Shown here piece after piece: positions 26,345 to 34,976 of a DNA stretch of 64,000 nt. The notes beneath the pieces are model-generated. The model was not told the origin of the DNA. It did not search any database and worked only from the letters and a program-made list of their open reading frames with translations. The stretch's first letter is position 1, and the number at the start of each line of letters is the position of its first letter. Made by a program: the position numbers and the translations under genes. The DNA is from Thauera sp. JM12B12 (GTDB lineage Bacteria > Pseudomonadota > Gammaproteobacteria > Burkholderiales > Rhodocyclaceae). The stretch is from the NCBI RefSeq assembly GCF_039614725.1, contig NZ_CP154859.1, positions 248,001-312,000 of the forward strand. Direction: 5' to 3'.

Positions 26345-27682
26345 TCAGCGCATCTCGAACGCCTCGCGCCGGAAGCTCAGCCGCCGTCCCCACAGCCGCG
26401 CCAGCCCGGCCTTGAGCTGGTCGCCGAAGCCGCGCGGGCCGCAGAACCAGACTTCCGCGCGCTGGCCGTCGGTGGTCGTGGCGGCGAGGTGCTCGGGCGT
26501 CAGGTCGTCGCCGGCGGCGCGGTCGTGGATGTGCAGGCGCACGCTCGGCAGCTCGGCGCACAGGCTGCGCAGGCGTTCGACGAAGGGGTCGTGCGCCGCG
26601 CCGCGGGTGCTGTAGTGCAGCTCCACCGCCGGGGCCGCGGCGGGGTCGGCGCGCAGCGCGTCGAGCCAGGCCAGGAAGGGCGTCACGCCGATGCCGCCGG
26701 CGATCCAGATCTGGCGCGCCTTGTGGTCCTGGCGGCCGAGCACGAAGCGGCCGTAGGGGCCTTCGATGGTCACCGCCTGGCCGACCGCGACGCGGCTGGC
26801 GAGCTGGCGGGTGTAGTCGCCCAGGGCCTTGATCTGGAAGGTGAGGCTGCGGTCGCCGTGGTCGGCGCTGGCAATGGTGAAGGGATGCGCGCCCTCGAAG
26901 CGCTCGAGGCCGACGAAGGCGAACTGCCCGGCCTGGTGGCCGCGCCAGGCGCCGTCGAGCCGGCACACGATCTCGGTAACGTCGGGGGCGGGTGAGGACA
27001 CGGCGGTGACCACGCCCTGCACCTTGCGGTCATGGCCGATGCGGCCGGTCAGCGCGATCAGCGAGGCCACCGTGCCGCCGGCGAGCAGCAGCGCGAGCAG
27101 CACACCGACCGGCTGCGTCCAGTAGTCGGGCGGCGCCAGCACGGCGGCGTGGAAGGCGAGCAGCAGGTAGAACGCCGGCATCGCGCGGTGCAGGTGGCGC
27201 CAGAACTTGTAGGGGAAGCGCTTCCACAGGCTGAGCACGACCATCGCCAGCACCAGGTAGATGGCGAATTCGCCGAGCTCCTCGCCGGCGTCGCGCAGCA
27301 TCTCGTAGAGGCCGCCGAACTCGTCGTGCGCCGGCCGCCCGGCCTTGCCGTAGAGCGACTTGATGACGTCGTCCGACATCTCGATCAGCCAGTGCAGCGC
27401 GGCGAACACCGCGGCGGCGATGCCGGCCCACTTGTGCAGCCGGAAGATGCGGTCCATGCCGCCGAGCGGGCGCTCGAGCACGGTGGGGCGGGTGGCGAGC
27501 ATCATCGCCAGCGACATCAGGCCGATGGCGAGCAGGCCGCTGAGGTACAGGCCCTGTTCGCGGATCAGCCAGGGCAGGGAGGCGGTGCCGCCGTCGAGGG
27601 CGGCGACGTTGAGGCCCCAGGCCGCGGCGATCAGGGCGATGAAGGCGGCGAGGGCGGGCAGGGTAGAGAGGGCGGGGATCAT
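26345..27682 (-). CDS. Ferric-reductase-like transmembrane flavoprotein
   Basis: A 445-residue protein with about six membrane helices in the first 215 residues, including His residues in RLHKWAG, ALHWLIEM, LHRAMPAF and AFHAAV that could ligate two haems. A ferredoxin-reductase-type FAD/NAD module follows (HPFTIASADHG for flavin, IEGPYGRFVL, IAGGIGVTPFLAWLDAL for nucleotide and EVWFCGPRGF near the end). It would move electrons from NAD(P)H across the membrane to ferric iron or another acceptor. The PepSY-domain gene upstream on the same strand probably belongs with it. Confidence 0.9.
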   Translation of the reverse strand: MIPALSTLPALAAFIALIAAAWGLNVAALDGGTASLPWLIREQGLYLSGLLAIGLMSLAMMLATRPTVLERPLGGMDRIFRLHKWAGIAAAVFAALHWLIEMSDDVIKSLYGKAGRPAHDEFGGLYEMLRDAGEELGEFAIYLVLAMVVLSLWKRFPYKFWRHLHRAMPAFYLLLAFHAAVLAPPDYWTQPVGVLLALLLAGGTVASLIALTGRIGHDRKVQGVVTAVSSPAPDVTEIVCRLDGAWRGHQAGQFAFVGLERFEGAHPFTIASADHGDRSLTFQIKALGDYTRQLASRVAVGQAVTIEGPYGRFVLGRQDHKARQIWIAGGIGVTPFLAWLDALRADPAAAPAVELHYSTRGAAHDPFVERLRSLCAELPSVRLHIHDRAAGDDLTPEHLAATTTDGQRAEVWFCGPRGFGDQLKAGLARLWGRRLSFRREAFEMR

Positions 27683-27796
27683 GGCGCGGGCTCCCGGCGT
27701 TGCAGATTGGAGGGTGTCAGGCGAGGGCGGCAGACGCGTATGTGGCGGCCGCGCGGCGAAAGGGGGCCGGCGCTGGTGCCGGCCCCTCGGCAGTGC

Positions 27797-28126
27797 TTAC
27801 TTGCTGCGCTTGACTTCGGTCTTTAGGACGTTGCCGGTGACCGGATCGACATCCAGCTCCACGCGCTGCCCTTGCGGGTCGGTGGCCTTGACCTCGTACT
27901 TGTTCTTGTCGCGCTCGATCTCGCGGAAGTCGGTGTAGCCGGCGCCTTCGAGCTTGGTCTGCACGTCCTTCAGGCTCATCCAGTTGGATTGGGCCGCGGG
28001 GGCTGTCGCGGTGGCCGGGGTCGTCGTGGCGGGGGCGTTCTGGGCGAACGCGGGGACGATGGCGGCGCCGGCGCCGATGAGTCCGCCGGTGAGGGCCAGG
28101 GTGGCGATGAGGGTGGTGGCACGCAT
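27797..28126 (-). CDS. Exported PepSY-domain protein
   Basis: A 109-residue protein with a cleavable signal peptide (to about PAFAQNA) and a PepSY-like domain: WMSLKDVQTKLEGAGYTDFREIERDKNKYEVKA then LDVDPVTGNVLKTEVKRSK. ATG 28126 is preceded by GGAG with a suitable spacer, whereas the longer frame to 28177 is not. PepSY proteins beside ferric-reductase-like membrane proteins are common; they are thought to assist in redox or metal handling in the periplasm. The gene ends 114 bases before the reductase start. Confidence 0.87.
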   Translation of the reverse strand: MRATTLIATLALTGGLIGAGAAIVPAFAQNAPATTTPATATAPAAQSNWMSLKDVQTKLEGAGYTDFREIERDKNKYEVKATDPQGQRVELDVDPVTGNVLKTEVKRSK

Positions 28127-28308
28127 GATGGCATCTCCTTGCTTGGGTGGGCGGTCCTGTCTTGACCGTGATGCCATGCTGCGCCCCGCTGCCTGAATCG
28201 ATGCTGAAGGCGCCGTTCACCGGGCGTTCATCTTTGCAGCAATGGCGAACGGGCAGATTCTGGCGATTGCTGTGGCGGCGTGGGTGCGGCGGCGGCCGCC
28301 GTGTGGCT

Positions 28309-29316
28309 TCAGCCCGGCAGGCGCCGGTAGCGCGCCAGGCGCACGTCCACCGTCATCGTCAGCGCCGTAAGCGCCGCCGCGCGGGCGCGGCCTTCGGCGC
28401 TGGCACGGTAGAGGTGGGGCGTCATCGCCAGCAGGTCGGCGATGGCGGCGGCGCCATCCACGTGGATCTGGAAGCGCAGGCTGTCGCTGCCGAGGTGCTC
28501 GAAGCCGGGCGGCGCCTCGCGTGCGGCAGGGCGTTCGGGCTTGAGCGTGGGGTAGATGACTTCGCGCAGCTCGCGCAGGTGATCGGGGCCGGCGTCGACC
28601 TGCAGCAGCACGCCGCCGGCGCGCAGCACGCGGGCGAACTCGGGATAGACCGGAAAGCCGAACATGCACAGCACGCGGTCGAGCGTGGCTGGCAGCACCG
28701 GCAGGCCGGCGTTGCTGCCGACGATCCAGGTGGTGCTCGCCTGGGCATTAGCGCCGGCCTGGCCGCGGGCGTCCTGAAGATCCCGCTTCGCCGCCGCCTG
28801 CACCGCCCATTTCGAGATGTCCAGGCCGGCGAGCGCGAGCGGGCGCGCTTCGGCCGCCGCGGCGGCGGCGAGCTGGCGCAGGTAATAGCCCTCGCCGCAG
28901 CCGGCGTCGAGGCAGGCGAGGGCGCAGCCCGGCGCGGCGTCGGCGAGCACCGCCTGCGCCACCGCGGCGGCGATCGGCCTGTAGTGCCCGGCCTCGAGGA
29001 AGCGCCGGCGCGCGGCAACCATCTCCTTGCTGTCGCCGGGGTCGCGCGAGCGCTTGTTCTGCACCGGCAGCAGGTTCACATAGCCCTGCGCGGCGAGGTC
29101 GAAGCAGTGCCCGTCGGCGCAGCGCAGGCTGCCGCCCTGGCGCTCCAGCGGCGCGCCGTCGAGCGGACAGGCGAGCGCGGTGAAGGGCGCACGGTGCGTG
29201 CTCAGGCCTTCGCGGCCGTCTTTCGCCAGCATGGGGGCGACCACGGCCTGGTCCTGGATCTGCGCGCGGTTCTCGACACGCGGCGGGGTGTCGGTGAGAC
29301 GGTTCTCGGTGCTCAT
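28309..29316 (-). CDS. rlmA: 23S rRNA (guanine-N1)-methyltransferase RlmA-type
   Basis: A 335-residue SAM-dependent methyltransferase. The N-terminal zinc site (CPLDGAPLERQGGSLRCADGH) and the signature GYVNLLPVQNKRSRDPGDSKEM are diagnostic for RlmA, which methylates N1 of a guanine in hairpin 35 of 23S rRNA (G745 in E. coli). The SAM-binding loop is LDAGCGEGYYLRQL. It has about 45 extra N-terminal residues compared with E. coli RlmA, so translation may start further in, though no better start is obvious. A stand-alone gene. Confidence 0.92.
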   Translation of the reverse strand: MSTENRLTDTPPRVENRAQIQDQAVVAPMLAKDGREGLSTHRAPFTALACPLDGAPLERQGGSLRCADGHCFDLAAQGYVNLLPVQNKRSRDPGDSKEMVAARRRFLEAGHYRPIAAAVAQAVLADAAPGCALACLDAGCGEGYYLRQLAAAAAAEARPLALAGLDISKWAVQAAAKRDLQDARGQAGANAQASTTWIVGSNAGLPVLPATLDRVLCMFGFPVYPEFARVLRAGGVLLQVDAGPDHLRELREVIYPTLKPERPAAREAPPGFEHLGSDSLRFQIHVDGAAAIADLLAMTPHLYRASAEGRARAAALTALTMTVDVRLARYRRLPG

Positions 29317-29346
29317 GGGGCCTTCGTGTCGATCGTCAGCGCCTCT

Positions 29347-29799
29347 TCAGGACGGCTTCAGTACGCCCTGATGCTGCCTCACCAGCCGGTCCAGGGTGCT
29401 GACCAGGTTGCGGCCCGTCTCTGCCGCCTGGATTTCGTCCTTCGAATCGAGGATCTTCGCGCCGTCGAATCGCATCTCGTCCTCGATACCGGCAAAGGCC
29501 ATGGCCCATTCACCGAAGCTGCGCGCTTCGATCGGCTCGAACTGCAGCACGGTCACCTGGCCGTGGCGCTCGTCCATCTGGATGGTTTCGAACAGGTCTT
29601 CCAGCGCATCCTGCGGGCCTTCGATCACCTGGCAGAAATAGCCACCCGAATACAGCAACGCACCCGTTATCCCGAGTGCCGGGTTGTTCCTGTGGGAGCT
29701 TGCAAGGATGGATCTGATCTCGGCCTCGATCTCTTCACGGTTGCCCTTGACGGTGTTCTTGCTGAGGTAGGCCAATCTGTAGAGCGCACCCATCATCAT
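29347..29799 (-). CDS. BLUF-domain blue-light photoreceptor
   Basis: A 150-residue single BLUF domain that binds FAD and senses blue light. The key residues are visible: Tyr11 (in YLSKN), Asn39 (in RNNPALGITGALLY), Gln57 (in YFCQVIEGP), and Trp98/Met100 (in FGEWAMAF). About 40 C-terminal residues form the usual capping helices. Its ATG overlaps the stop of the upstream EAL gene by four bases, so the two proteins are made together. The sensor probably modulates the EAL phosphodiesterase in trans, instead of as a fused protein. Confidence 0.93.
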   Translation of the reverse strand: MMMGALYRLAYLSKNTVKGNREEIEAEIRSILASSHRNNPALGITGALLYSGGYFCQVIEGPQDALEDLFETIQMDERHGQVTVLQFEPIEARSFGEWAMAFAGIEDEMRFDGAKILDSKDEIQAAETGRNLVSTLDRLVRQHQGVLKPS

Positions 29800-31175
29800 G
29801 ATCCGGGAACAAAGTTCTTGATGTAGTCGGGAATCTCGCTGGCAGGCCGGGCTCTGGAATACAAGAAGCCCTGGACGAGCTTGGCGCCCATCTGTCGGAC
29901 TTCGTCGAGCTGTTGCCGGGTTTCGACGCCCTCGGCTATGGCCGCAATGTCGAACGTCCCTGACAGGGCGAGGATCGCCTGGATCAGCTTGCGGCTTCGC
30001 ATCGCCTTGGCGGGATCTTCCGATTCGAGATCCTTGAGGAAGGAGCGATCGAGCTTCATGTAGTCGAGCGGCAGCTCATGAAGCTGGGTCAGGCACGAAT
30101 AGCCCTTGCCGAAATCATCGAGTGCGATCCTGCAGCCCATGTCCTTCAGCCGCTGAAGGGTTTCGCTCATCGTGTCGACGAAGGCGCTGGATTCGGTGAT
30201 CTCGAGCTTGACCAACGCGGGGTCGAGCTTCGTCTGATCGAGCGCCCGGGAGACGGTATCGAGCAGGATCGCGGGCTCGATGAACTGGCATGCACTGATG
30301 TTGATGCTGACCCCGACCGCCTGGCCATCGGCGCGGGGGGGCCAGGTCGCCGCGTCGGCAATGGCCTTCTGGATGACCCAGCTCCCCAGTATGTGCATGA
30401 CCTGGATCTGCTCGGCCAGTGGGATGAACAGATCCGGGCGGACGGGACCATTCGTGGGGTGCGACCAGCGCATCAGGGCTTCGAATGCGTAGAGCTGACC
30501 GGTGTCGCAGTCGATGATGGGCTGGTAATGAATCTGGAACTCGTCGTTTGCCAGCGCACGATGAAGATCGGCATGGTTATGGACGATCGAGACCCTCAGG
30601 TCGTTCTCGAATCTGTGAGCCTGGCGCGCCTGCTCTTCCATCTCGGGCTTGTAAAAGCTCGCCCGCGTCTTGGTCTCCTTGGCCACCTGCAAGGCGGTCT
30701 CCGAGCCGTGGAGCAGCATGCCGGCGCTACGCAGGGAGTCGTCCATGCGTGCAACGCCGCTACGCACGCTGAGCACGATGATCTCGCCCAGGACTGCGAA
30801 CGGCCGCCGCGTGAAGTCGTCGAGGCGCTCGATCGTCTCTTCGACCGCGTCGAGCCCTTCGAACAAGAGGCAGAAATGGTCGCCGTGCGTTCGGGCGATG
30901 TGCAGGGCGTTCGGAAAGGTCTTCTGCAATCGTCTGGCCGTCAGCGTGATGATGCGGTCGGCGATTTCACCGCCCAGGCTGCTGTTGATGTGGCCGAACC
31001 GGGCGATCTGGACGGAGAACAGCGTCAGGCCCCGTCGGCCCAGCGTATCGAACTCCTGCAGTGCTGCCTCCAGCCCCAGGCGGTTCAGGAGACCCGTCAG
31101 CGGGTCGCGTTGGTTTTCGGCGATGTCCATGCTTGTGTTCAAACCGGCATAAAGGCGCTCTCGCGCACGGAGCAT
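29796..31175 (-). CDS. Degenerate-GGDEF/EAL cyclic-di-GMP phosphodiesterase
   Basis: A 459-residue protein with a GGDEF-like domain (about 20-180) whose signature is HGDHF, so cyclase activity is unlikely. An EAL domain follows (about 200-450) with all catalytic elements: FEALMRW, VSINISACQF, KLEITESS, IALDDFGKGYS, MKLDRSFLKD and AEGVETRQQ. It should hydrolyse cyclic di-GMP. The overlapping downstream gene encodes a BLUF photoreceptor, so light control is likely. The start is uncertain (ATG 31175 or 31130); neither has a strong ribosome binding site. Confidence 0.92.
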   Translation of the reverse strand: MLRARERLYAGLNTSMDIAENQRDPLTGLLNRLGLEAALQEFDTLGRRGLTLFSVQIARFGHINSSLGGEIADRIITLTARRLQKTFPNALHIARTHGDHFCLLFEGLDAVEETIERLDDFTRRPFAVLGEIIVLSVRSGVARMDDSLRSAGMLLHGSETALQVAKETKTRASFYKPEMEEQARQAHRFENDLRVSIVHNHADLHRALANDEFQIHYQPIIDCDTGQLYAFEALMRWSHPTNGPVRPDLFIPLAEQIQVMHILGSWVIQKAIADAATWPPRADGQAVGVSINISACQFIEPAILLDTVSRALDQTKLDPALVKLEITESSAFVDTMSETLQRLKDMGCRIALDDFGKGYSCLTQLHELPLDYMKLDRSFLKDLESEDPAKAMRSRKLIQAILALSGTFDIAAIAEGVETRQQLDEVRQMGAKLVQGFLYSRARPASEIPDYIKNFVPGS

Positions 31176-31438
31176 CCTGCTGCTGCGAACGTGCGCTCAG
31201 CGCGGCTCCAAGTGGGTCCGTCCAATCTGCATCGAGTCTGGGGGCGCGCACAGTATGCTCCAAGGCTGGAAAGTTCTCATGCGGCGGGACCCACGAATCG
31301 GGTGTTTCGTAGCTTTTGTGTGCGGTCGATGACGCTGCCCTCATGGGGTTCCGCATGGCCGCATGCATCGACCTTTGTCTTCCGGGTCACCCGCGGCGAA
31401 GCGCTGCAGCTGCGGCGTCACGGGCTAACATTGCCCAG

Positions 31439-33139
31439 ATGACCCCACAGGACCATTCCATGAACGCATCCGCAGGATTGCTCGCCCGCCTGCGCCAGCC
31501 CGGCGTGCTGCCCGGCGCGGCGGGGGGCGTGAGCGTGATCGAGACCCACATCTCTTGGGTGCTGCTGGCGGGCGAGCAGGCGTGGAAGCTGAAGAAGCCG
31601 CTCGACCTTGGTTTCCTCGATTTCAGCACGGTGGACCGCCGTCGTGCGGCCTGCGAGGCGGAGCTGCGCCTGAACCGGCGCACGGCGCCGGAGCTTTACG
31701 AGGCGGTGGTGCCGGTGTGGCGGACCGAGGCGGGTGTGAGCGTCGGCGAGCGCCCCGTCGATGCGTCCGACCCTGGCGCGGCCCCGCTCGACTACCTGGT
31801 GCGCATGCGCCGTTTCGACCAGTCCGCGCTGTTCGAGTCGCGGCTCGCCGCCGGGCAGCTCGAGCCGGCGCTGTTCGACCGCCTCGCCCGCCACGTCGCC
31901 GCCTTCCACGAGGACGCGGCGGTGGCGCGGCCGGGCGACGGCTTTGGCGACGCAGCGGCGGTGATGGCGCCGGTGCGGCAGAACTTCGCGCAGATCCGCG
32001 AACGGGTCGCCGATGCGGCGCTGCTCGCCGAGCTCGCGCACATCGAGGCCTGGGCCGAGGCGCGCTTCGCCGCGCTGGCGCCGGTGTTCGACGCGCGCCT
32101 GGCAGCGGGGCGGGTGCGCGAATGTCACGGCGACCTGCACCTGGGCAACCTGATCGTGCTCGACGGCGAGCCGCGGCTGTTCGATGCGATCGAGTTCAGC
32201 GCCGAACTGCGCTGGACGGACGTCGTCGCCGACATCGCCTTCCTGGTCATGGACCTGCAGGCGCGCGGGCGAGCGGGCAGTGCCGTGGGAGCGGGCTTGC
32301 CCGCGAATGTCGTGGACCTGCAGGCGCGCGGGCGCATGGACCTGGCCCGCCGCTTCCTCAACGCCTGGCTCGAGCGCAGCGGCGACTACGCCGGCCTGCA
32401 GCTGCTGCCCTGGTACCTCAGCTACCGCGCCATGGTGCGCGCCAAGATCGCGGCCATCCGCGCCGGCCAGGTGGAGGGCGCGGCGCGTGCCGACAGCCTG
32501 GCCGAATGTGCGCGCTATCTCGCGCTGGCGGCGGCGCAGACCCGGCCGTCCGCACCGGCGCTGCTGATCGCCAGCGGGGTGTCGGGCTCGGGCAAGACCA
32601 GCCAGTCGCAGCCGCTGGTGGAGGGCTGCGGGGTGGTGCGCGTGCGCGCCGACGTCGAGCGCAAGCGCCTGGCCGGCCTCGACGCGGAGGCGCGCAGCGG
32701 CTCGGCGCTCGGCGGCGGGCTCTACACCGCCGAGGCGAGCGCGCGCACCTATGCGCGCCTGGCTGAGCTGGCGCGCGCGGTGGTCGAGGTCGGCTACCCG
32801 GTGCTGGTCGATGCCACCTTCCTCAAGCGCACACAGCGCGCGGCCTTTGCCGAGCTGGCGGCGACGCTCGGCGTGCCCTTCGCGATCCTCGCCTTCGATG
32901 CGCCGGTCGAGACCCTGCGCGCCCGCGTGCGCCAGCGTGCCGAGGCGGGCACGGACGCTTCCGAGGCCGACGTCGCGGTGCTGGAAACGCAACTTCGCGC
33001 GCGCGAACCGTTCGAAGCGGAGGAACTCGCCTGCGTGGTGCGGATCGATACCGCCTCGACGCCGGACTGGCGCAGCGTCCTTCCGACGCTCGCGCGCCTG
33101 TGGCCGGGCGCGACGGCGGGCAAGCCGATGACCACCTAG
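31439..33139 (+). CDS. Phosphotransferase-P-loop kinase fusion protein carrying a REP-derived insertion
   Basis: A 566-residue two-domain protein. The N-terminal part (about 1-370) is an aminoglycoside-phosphotransferase-like domain: CHGDLHLGNLIVLD is the catalytic loop and LFDAIEFSAELRWTDVVADI the metal-binding region. The C-terminal part is a P-loop kinase (GVSGSGKTSQSQPL, then VDATFLKRTQR). The substrate is unknown. Between the domains, 21 in-frame residues (AGSAVGAGLPANVV...) come from a REP-like repeat and a 22-bp flanking duplication. I take ATG 31439 as the start; ATG 31460 is an alternative. Confidence 0.86.
   Translation: MTPQDHSMNASAGLLARLRQPGVLPGAAGGVSVIETHISWVLLAGEQAWKLKKPLDLGFLDFSTVDRRRAACEAELRLNRRTAPELYEAVVPVWRTEAGVSVGERPVDASDPGAAPLDYLVRMRRFDQSALFESRLAAGQLEPALFDRLARHVAAFHEDAAVARPGDGFGDAAAVMAPVRQNFAQIRERVADAALLAELAHIEAWAEARFAALAPVFDARLAAGRVRECHGDLHLGNLIVLDGEPRLFDAIEFSAELRWTDVVADIAFLVMDLQARGRAGSAVGAGLPANVVDLQARGRMDLARRFLNAWLERSGDYAGLQLLPWYLSYRAMVRAKIAAIRAGQVEGAARADSLAECARYLALAAAQTRPSAPALLIASGVSGSGKTSQSQPLVEGCGVVRVRADVERKRLAGLDAEARSGSALGGGLYTAEASARTYARLAELARAVVEVGYPVLVDATFLKRTQRAAFAELAATLGVPFAILAFDAPVETLRARVRQRAEAGTDASEADVAVLETQLRAREPFEAEELACVVRIDTASTPDWRSVLPTLARLWPGATAGKPMTT
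32250..32334. repeat. 22-bp direct duplication bracketing a REP-like element inside a gene
   Basis: TGGACCTGCAGG... (22 bases) occurs at 32250-32271 and again, identical, at 32313-32334. A REP-like repeat (32285-32307) lies between them. The period is 63 bases, exactly 21 codons, so the reading frame survives. It looks like insertion with duplication of the target or repair-associated duplication. Confidence 0.85.
32285..32307 (+). repeat. REP-like 23-bp element (in coding sequence)
   Basis: Sequence GTGGGAGCGGGC followed by TTGCCCGCGAA; the GCGGGC/GCCCGC arms form a short hairpin. It is identical to copies at 34403, 37243 and the inverse copies at 37195 and 46321. Here it encodes VGAGLPAN in frame. 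Confidence 0.9.
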
Positions 33140-33155
33140 CAGACTTCAGGATTCG

Positions 33156-34262
33156 ATGGACACCTTGACTCATGCGCTCTCGGGCGCCCTCGTCGGCCGC
33201 GTGCTCGCGGGGCGGCGCGTACCGGCAGGCGGCGCGGACGCCGCCGCCGCGCCCGGCGCCCGGGCGACGCCGCCGGTCTGGCAGATGGTCGCCGCCGGCA
33301 CCGTCGCCGCGACCTTCCCCGACCTCGACTTCGTGCTCGGCTGGATCTCCGAGCTCACCTACCTGCGTGGCCACCGCGGCGTCACCCACTCGCTGATCCT
33401 GCTGCCGCTGTGGGGCCTGCTCATCGCCTGGCTGCTGGCGCGCTTCTGGCAGCGCGGCGGGCGGGTGGCGGCGGGCTGGCGCAGCCTCTACCCGGTGGTG
33501 TGCGCGGCGATCTTCGTGCACATCCTCGGCGACCTCATCACCCAGTTCGGCACCATGATCCTGGCGCCGTTCTCGGACCAGCGCTTCGGCTGGGGCACCA
33601 CCTTCATCATCGATCTGCCCTTCACCGGCATCATCCTCGTCGGCCTGCTCGCCAGCGCGCTGTGGCGCGGCAGCCGGCTACCGGCCACCGCGGCGCTGGT
33701 GCTGCTCGCCGGCTGGGTGGGCGTGCAGGCGATGGGCCGCGCCGAGGCGATCGACGCCGCGCGCGCTTACGCCGCCGCCCACGGGATCAAAGCGGTCGAG
33801 GTCGACGCCGCGCCGCGCCCGGCCTCGCCCTTCAACTGGACCGCGATCGTGTTCGACGGCGAGCGCTACCACTACGCCCACCTCAACACCCGGCGCAGCG
33901 AACCGCTCGTCGCCACCGCCGACGACAACTTCATCCGCCGCTTTTCCGCGCCCTACCTGCCGGTGGCGATGGCGCAGTGGGAGGTGCGCGAGCGCTTCGG
34001 CAACGGCAGCACGCGCGCGCTCGCCGAGCAGGTGTGGAACGCCGAGGACTTCGCCTTCTACCGCTGGTTCGCGATGTTCCCGGTGCTCGACCACGCCGGC
34101 GAGGAGGCCGACGGCCAGGTGTGCGCCAGCTTCAAGGACCTGCGCTTCCTCACCCCCGGGCGTGATCGGCAGCCCTTCATCTACGGCCTGTGCAACGCCG
34201 CCGGCGGCTGGCGCCTGTTCGAACGCGAGGCCGGCGGCCTGCGCTGGATCGATCCGCGATGA
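33156..34262 (+). CDS. Membrane-bound metal-dependent hydrolase (YdjM/DUF457-type)
   Basis: A 368-residue polytopic protein. The N-terminus MDTLTHALSGALVGRVL and the motifs ATFPDLDFVLG, RGHRGVTHSLILLPLWG and FVHILGDLITQFGT, with conserved His and Asp residues inside membrane helices, are typical of the YdjM/DUF457 family. The C-terminal 170 residues are soluble. The enzymatic reaction is not established; family members have been linked to lipid or stress responses. Its stop overlaps the next start (ATGA). Confidence 0.88.
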   Translation: MDTLTHALSGALVGRVLAGRRVPAGGADAAAAPGARATPPVWQMVAAGTVAATFPDLDFVLGWISELTYLRGHRGVTHSLILLPLWGLLIAWLLARFWQRGGRVAAGWRSLYPVVCAAIFVHILGDLITQFGTMILAPFSDQRFGWGTTFIIDLPFTGIILVGLLASALWRGSRLPATAALVLLAGWVGVQAMGRAEAIDAARAYAAAHGIKAVEVDAAPRPASPFNWTAIVFDGERYHYAHLNTRRSEPLVATADDNFIRRFSAPYLPVAMAQWEVRERFGNGSTRALAEQVWNAEDFAFYRWFAMFPVLDHAGEEADGQVCASFKDLRFLTPGRDRQPFIYGLCNAAGGWRLFEREAGGLRWIDPR

Positions 34263-34966
34263 CCACACCTACGGACGACATGCGCAATCCACGACCTGCG
34301 CCCGCGCCGCAGGCGGAATCGGATGCGGCCGGCGTGCACCCCGCTGCGAATGGCATAGGAACCGATGTGCTCAGCGTGGTTGGCACTGTGGGAGCGGGCA
34401 CTGTGGGAGCGGGCTTGCCCGCGAACGGCGTGCCCGAAACCGCCGAGCCTCCCCGCAAACCGCCACGCTGGCGGCGCTGGGCGGTCGAGATCGGCATCTT
34501 CTTGGCCATCTTTTTCGCCATTCAGGCCTGGATGGCGCGCGATGTGCCTGCCGGCCCCGCTCCGGATTTCGCCACCGTCGCCGCCGACGGCCGCGCGCTC
34601 AGCCTCGCCGAATGGCGCGCTGCGCATCCGGGCGAGGCGGTCGGGGTGTATTTCTGGGCCGAGTGGTGCCCGATCTGTACCGCGCAGGAGGGCACGATCG
34701 ACGGCGTGCAGGCCGACTACCCGGTGCTCACCGTCGCCATGCAGTCGGGTGGCGCGCCGGCAGTGGAGAAGGTGCTCGCCGATCGCGGTCTGGCCTGGGC
34801 CACAGCCATCGACGCCGACGGCCGCATCGCCCAGTCCTACGGCCTGCGTGGCGTGCCGGCCTTCGTCATCGTCGACCCGACCGGTCAGATCCGCTCGGTG
34901 TCGCTCGGATATACCACCGGCTGGGGCCTGCGCGCGCGCTTGTGGTGGGCGGGCTTGAGTTCGTGA
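34259..34966 (+). CDS. Membrane-anchored thioredoxin-like disulfide oxidoreductase
   Basis: A 235-residue protein with one membrane helix (about residues 75-92, WAVEIGIFLAIFFAIQAW) and a periplasmic thioredoxin-fold domain with the active site EWCPICT and the cis-Pro region GVPAFVIVDPTG, similar to ScsD-like proteins. The cytoplasmic N-terminal tail includes VGTVGAG and VGAGLPAN, encoded by one partial and one full REP-like repeat. It is translationally coupled to the upstream hydrolase gene and precedes the alpha/beta hydrolase gene by ten bases, so the three form an operon. Confidence 0.87.
   Translation: MTTPTDDMRNPRPAPAPQAESDAAGVHPAANGIGTDVLSVVGTVGAGTVGAGLPANGVPETAEPPRKPPRWRRWAVEIGIFLAIFFAIQAWMARDVPAGPAPDFATVAADGRALSLAEWRAAHPGEAVGVYFWAEWCPICTAQEGTIDGVQADYPVLTVAMQSGGAPAVEKVLADRGLAWATAIDADGRIAQSYGLRGVPAFVIVDPTGQIRSVSLGYTTGWGLRARLWWAGLSS
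34388..34425 (+). repeat. REP-like element, one partial plus one complete copy, in coding sequence
   Basis: A partial copy (GTGGGAGCGGGCA, 34388-34400) is followed two bases later by a complete 23-bp copy (34403-34425). Both are read in frame in the thioredoxin-like gene. The complete copy is identical to the one in the upstream kinase-fusion gene. Confidence 0.88.
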
Positions 34967-34976
34967 GGACGGAAGT

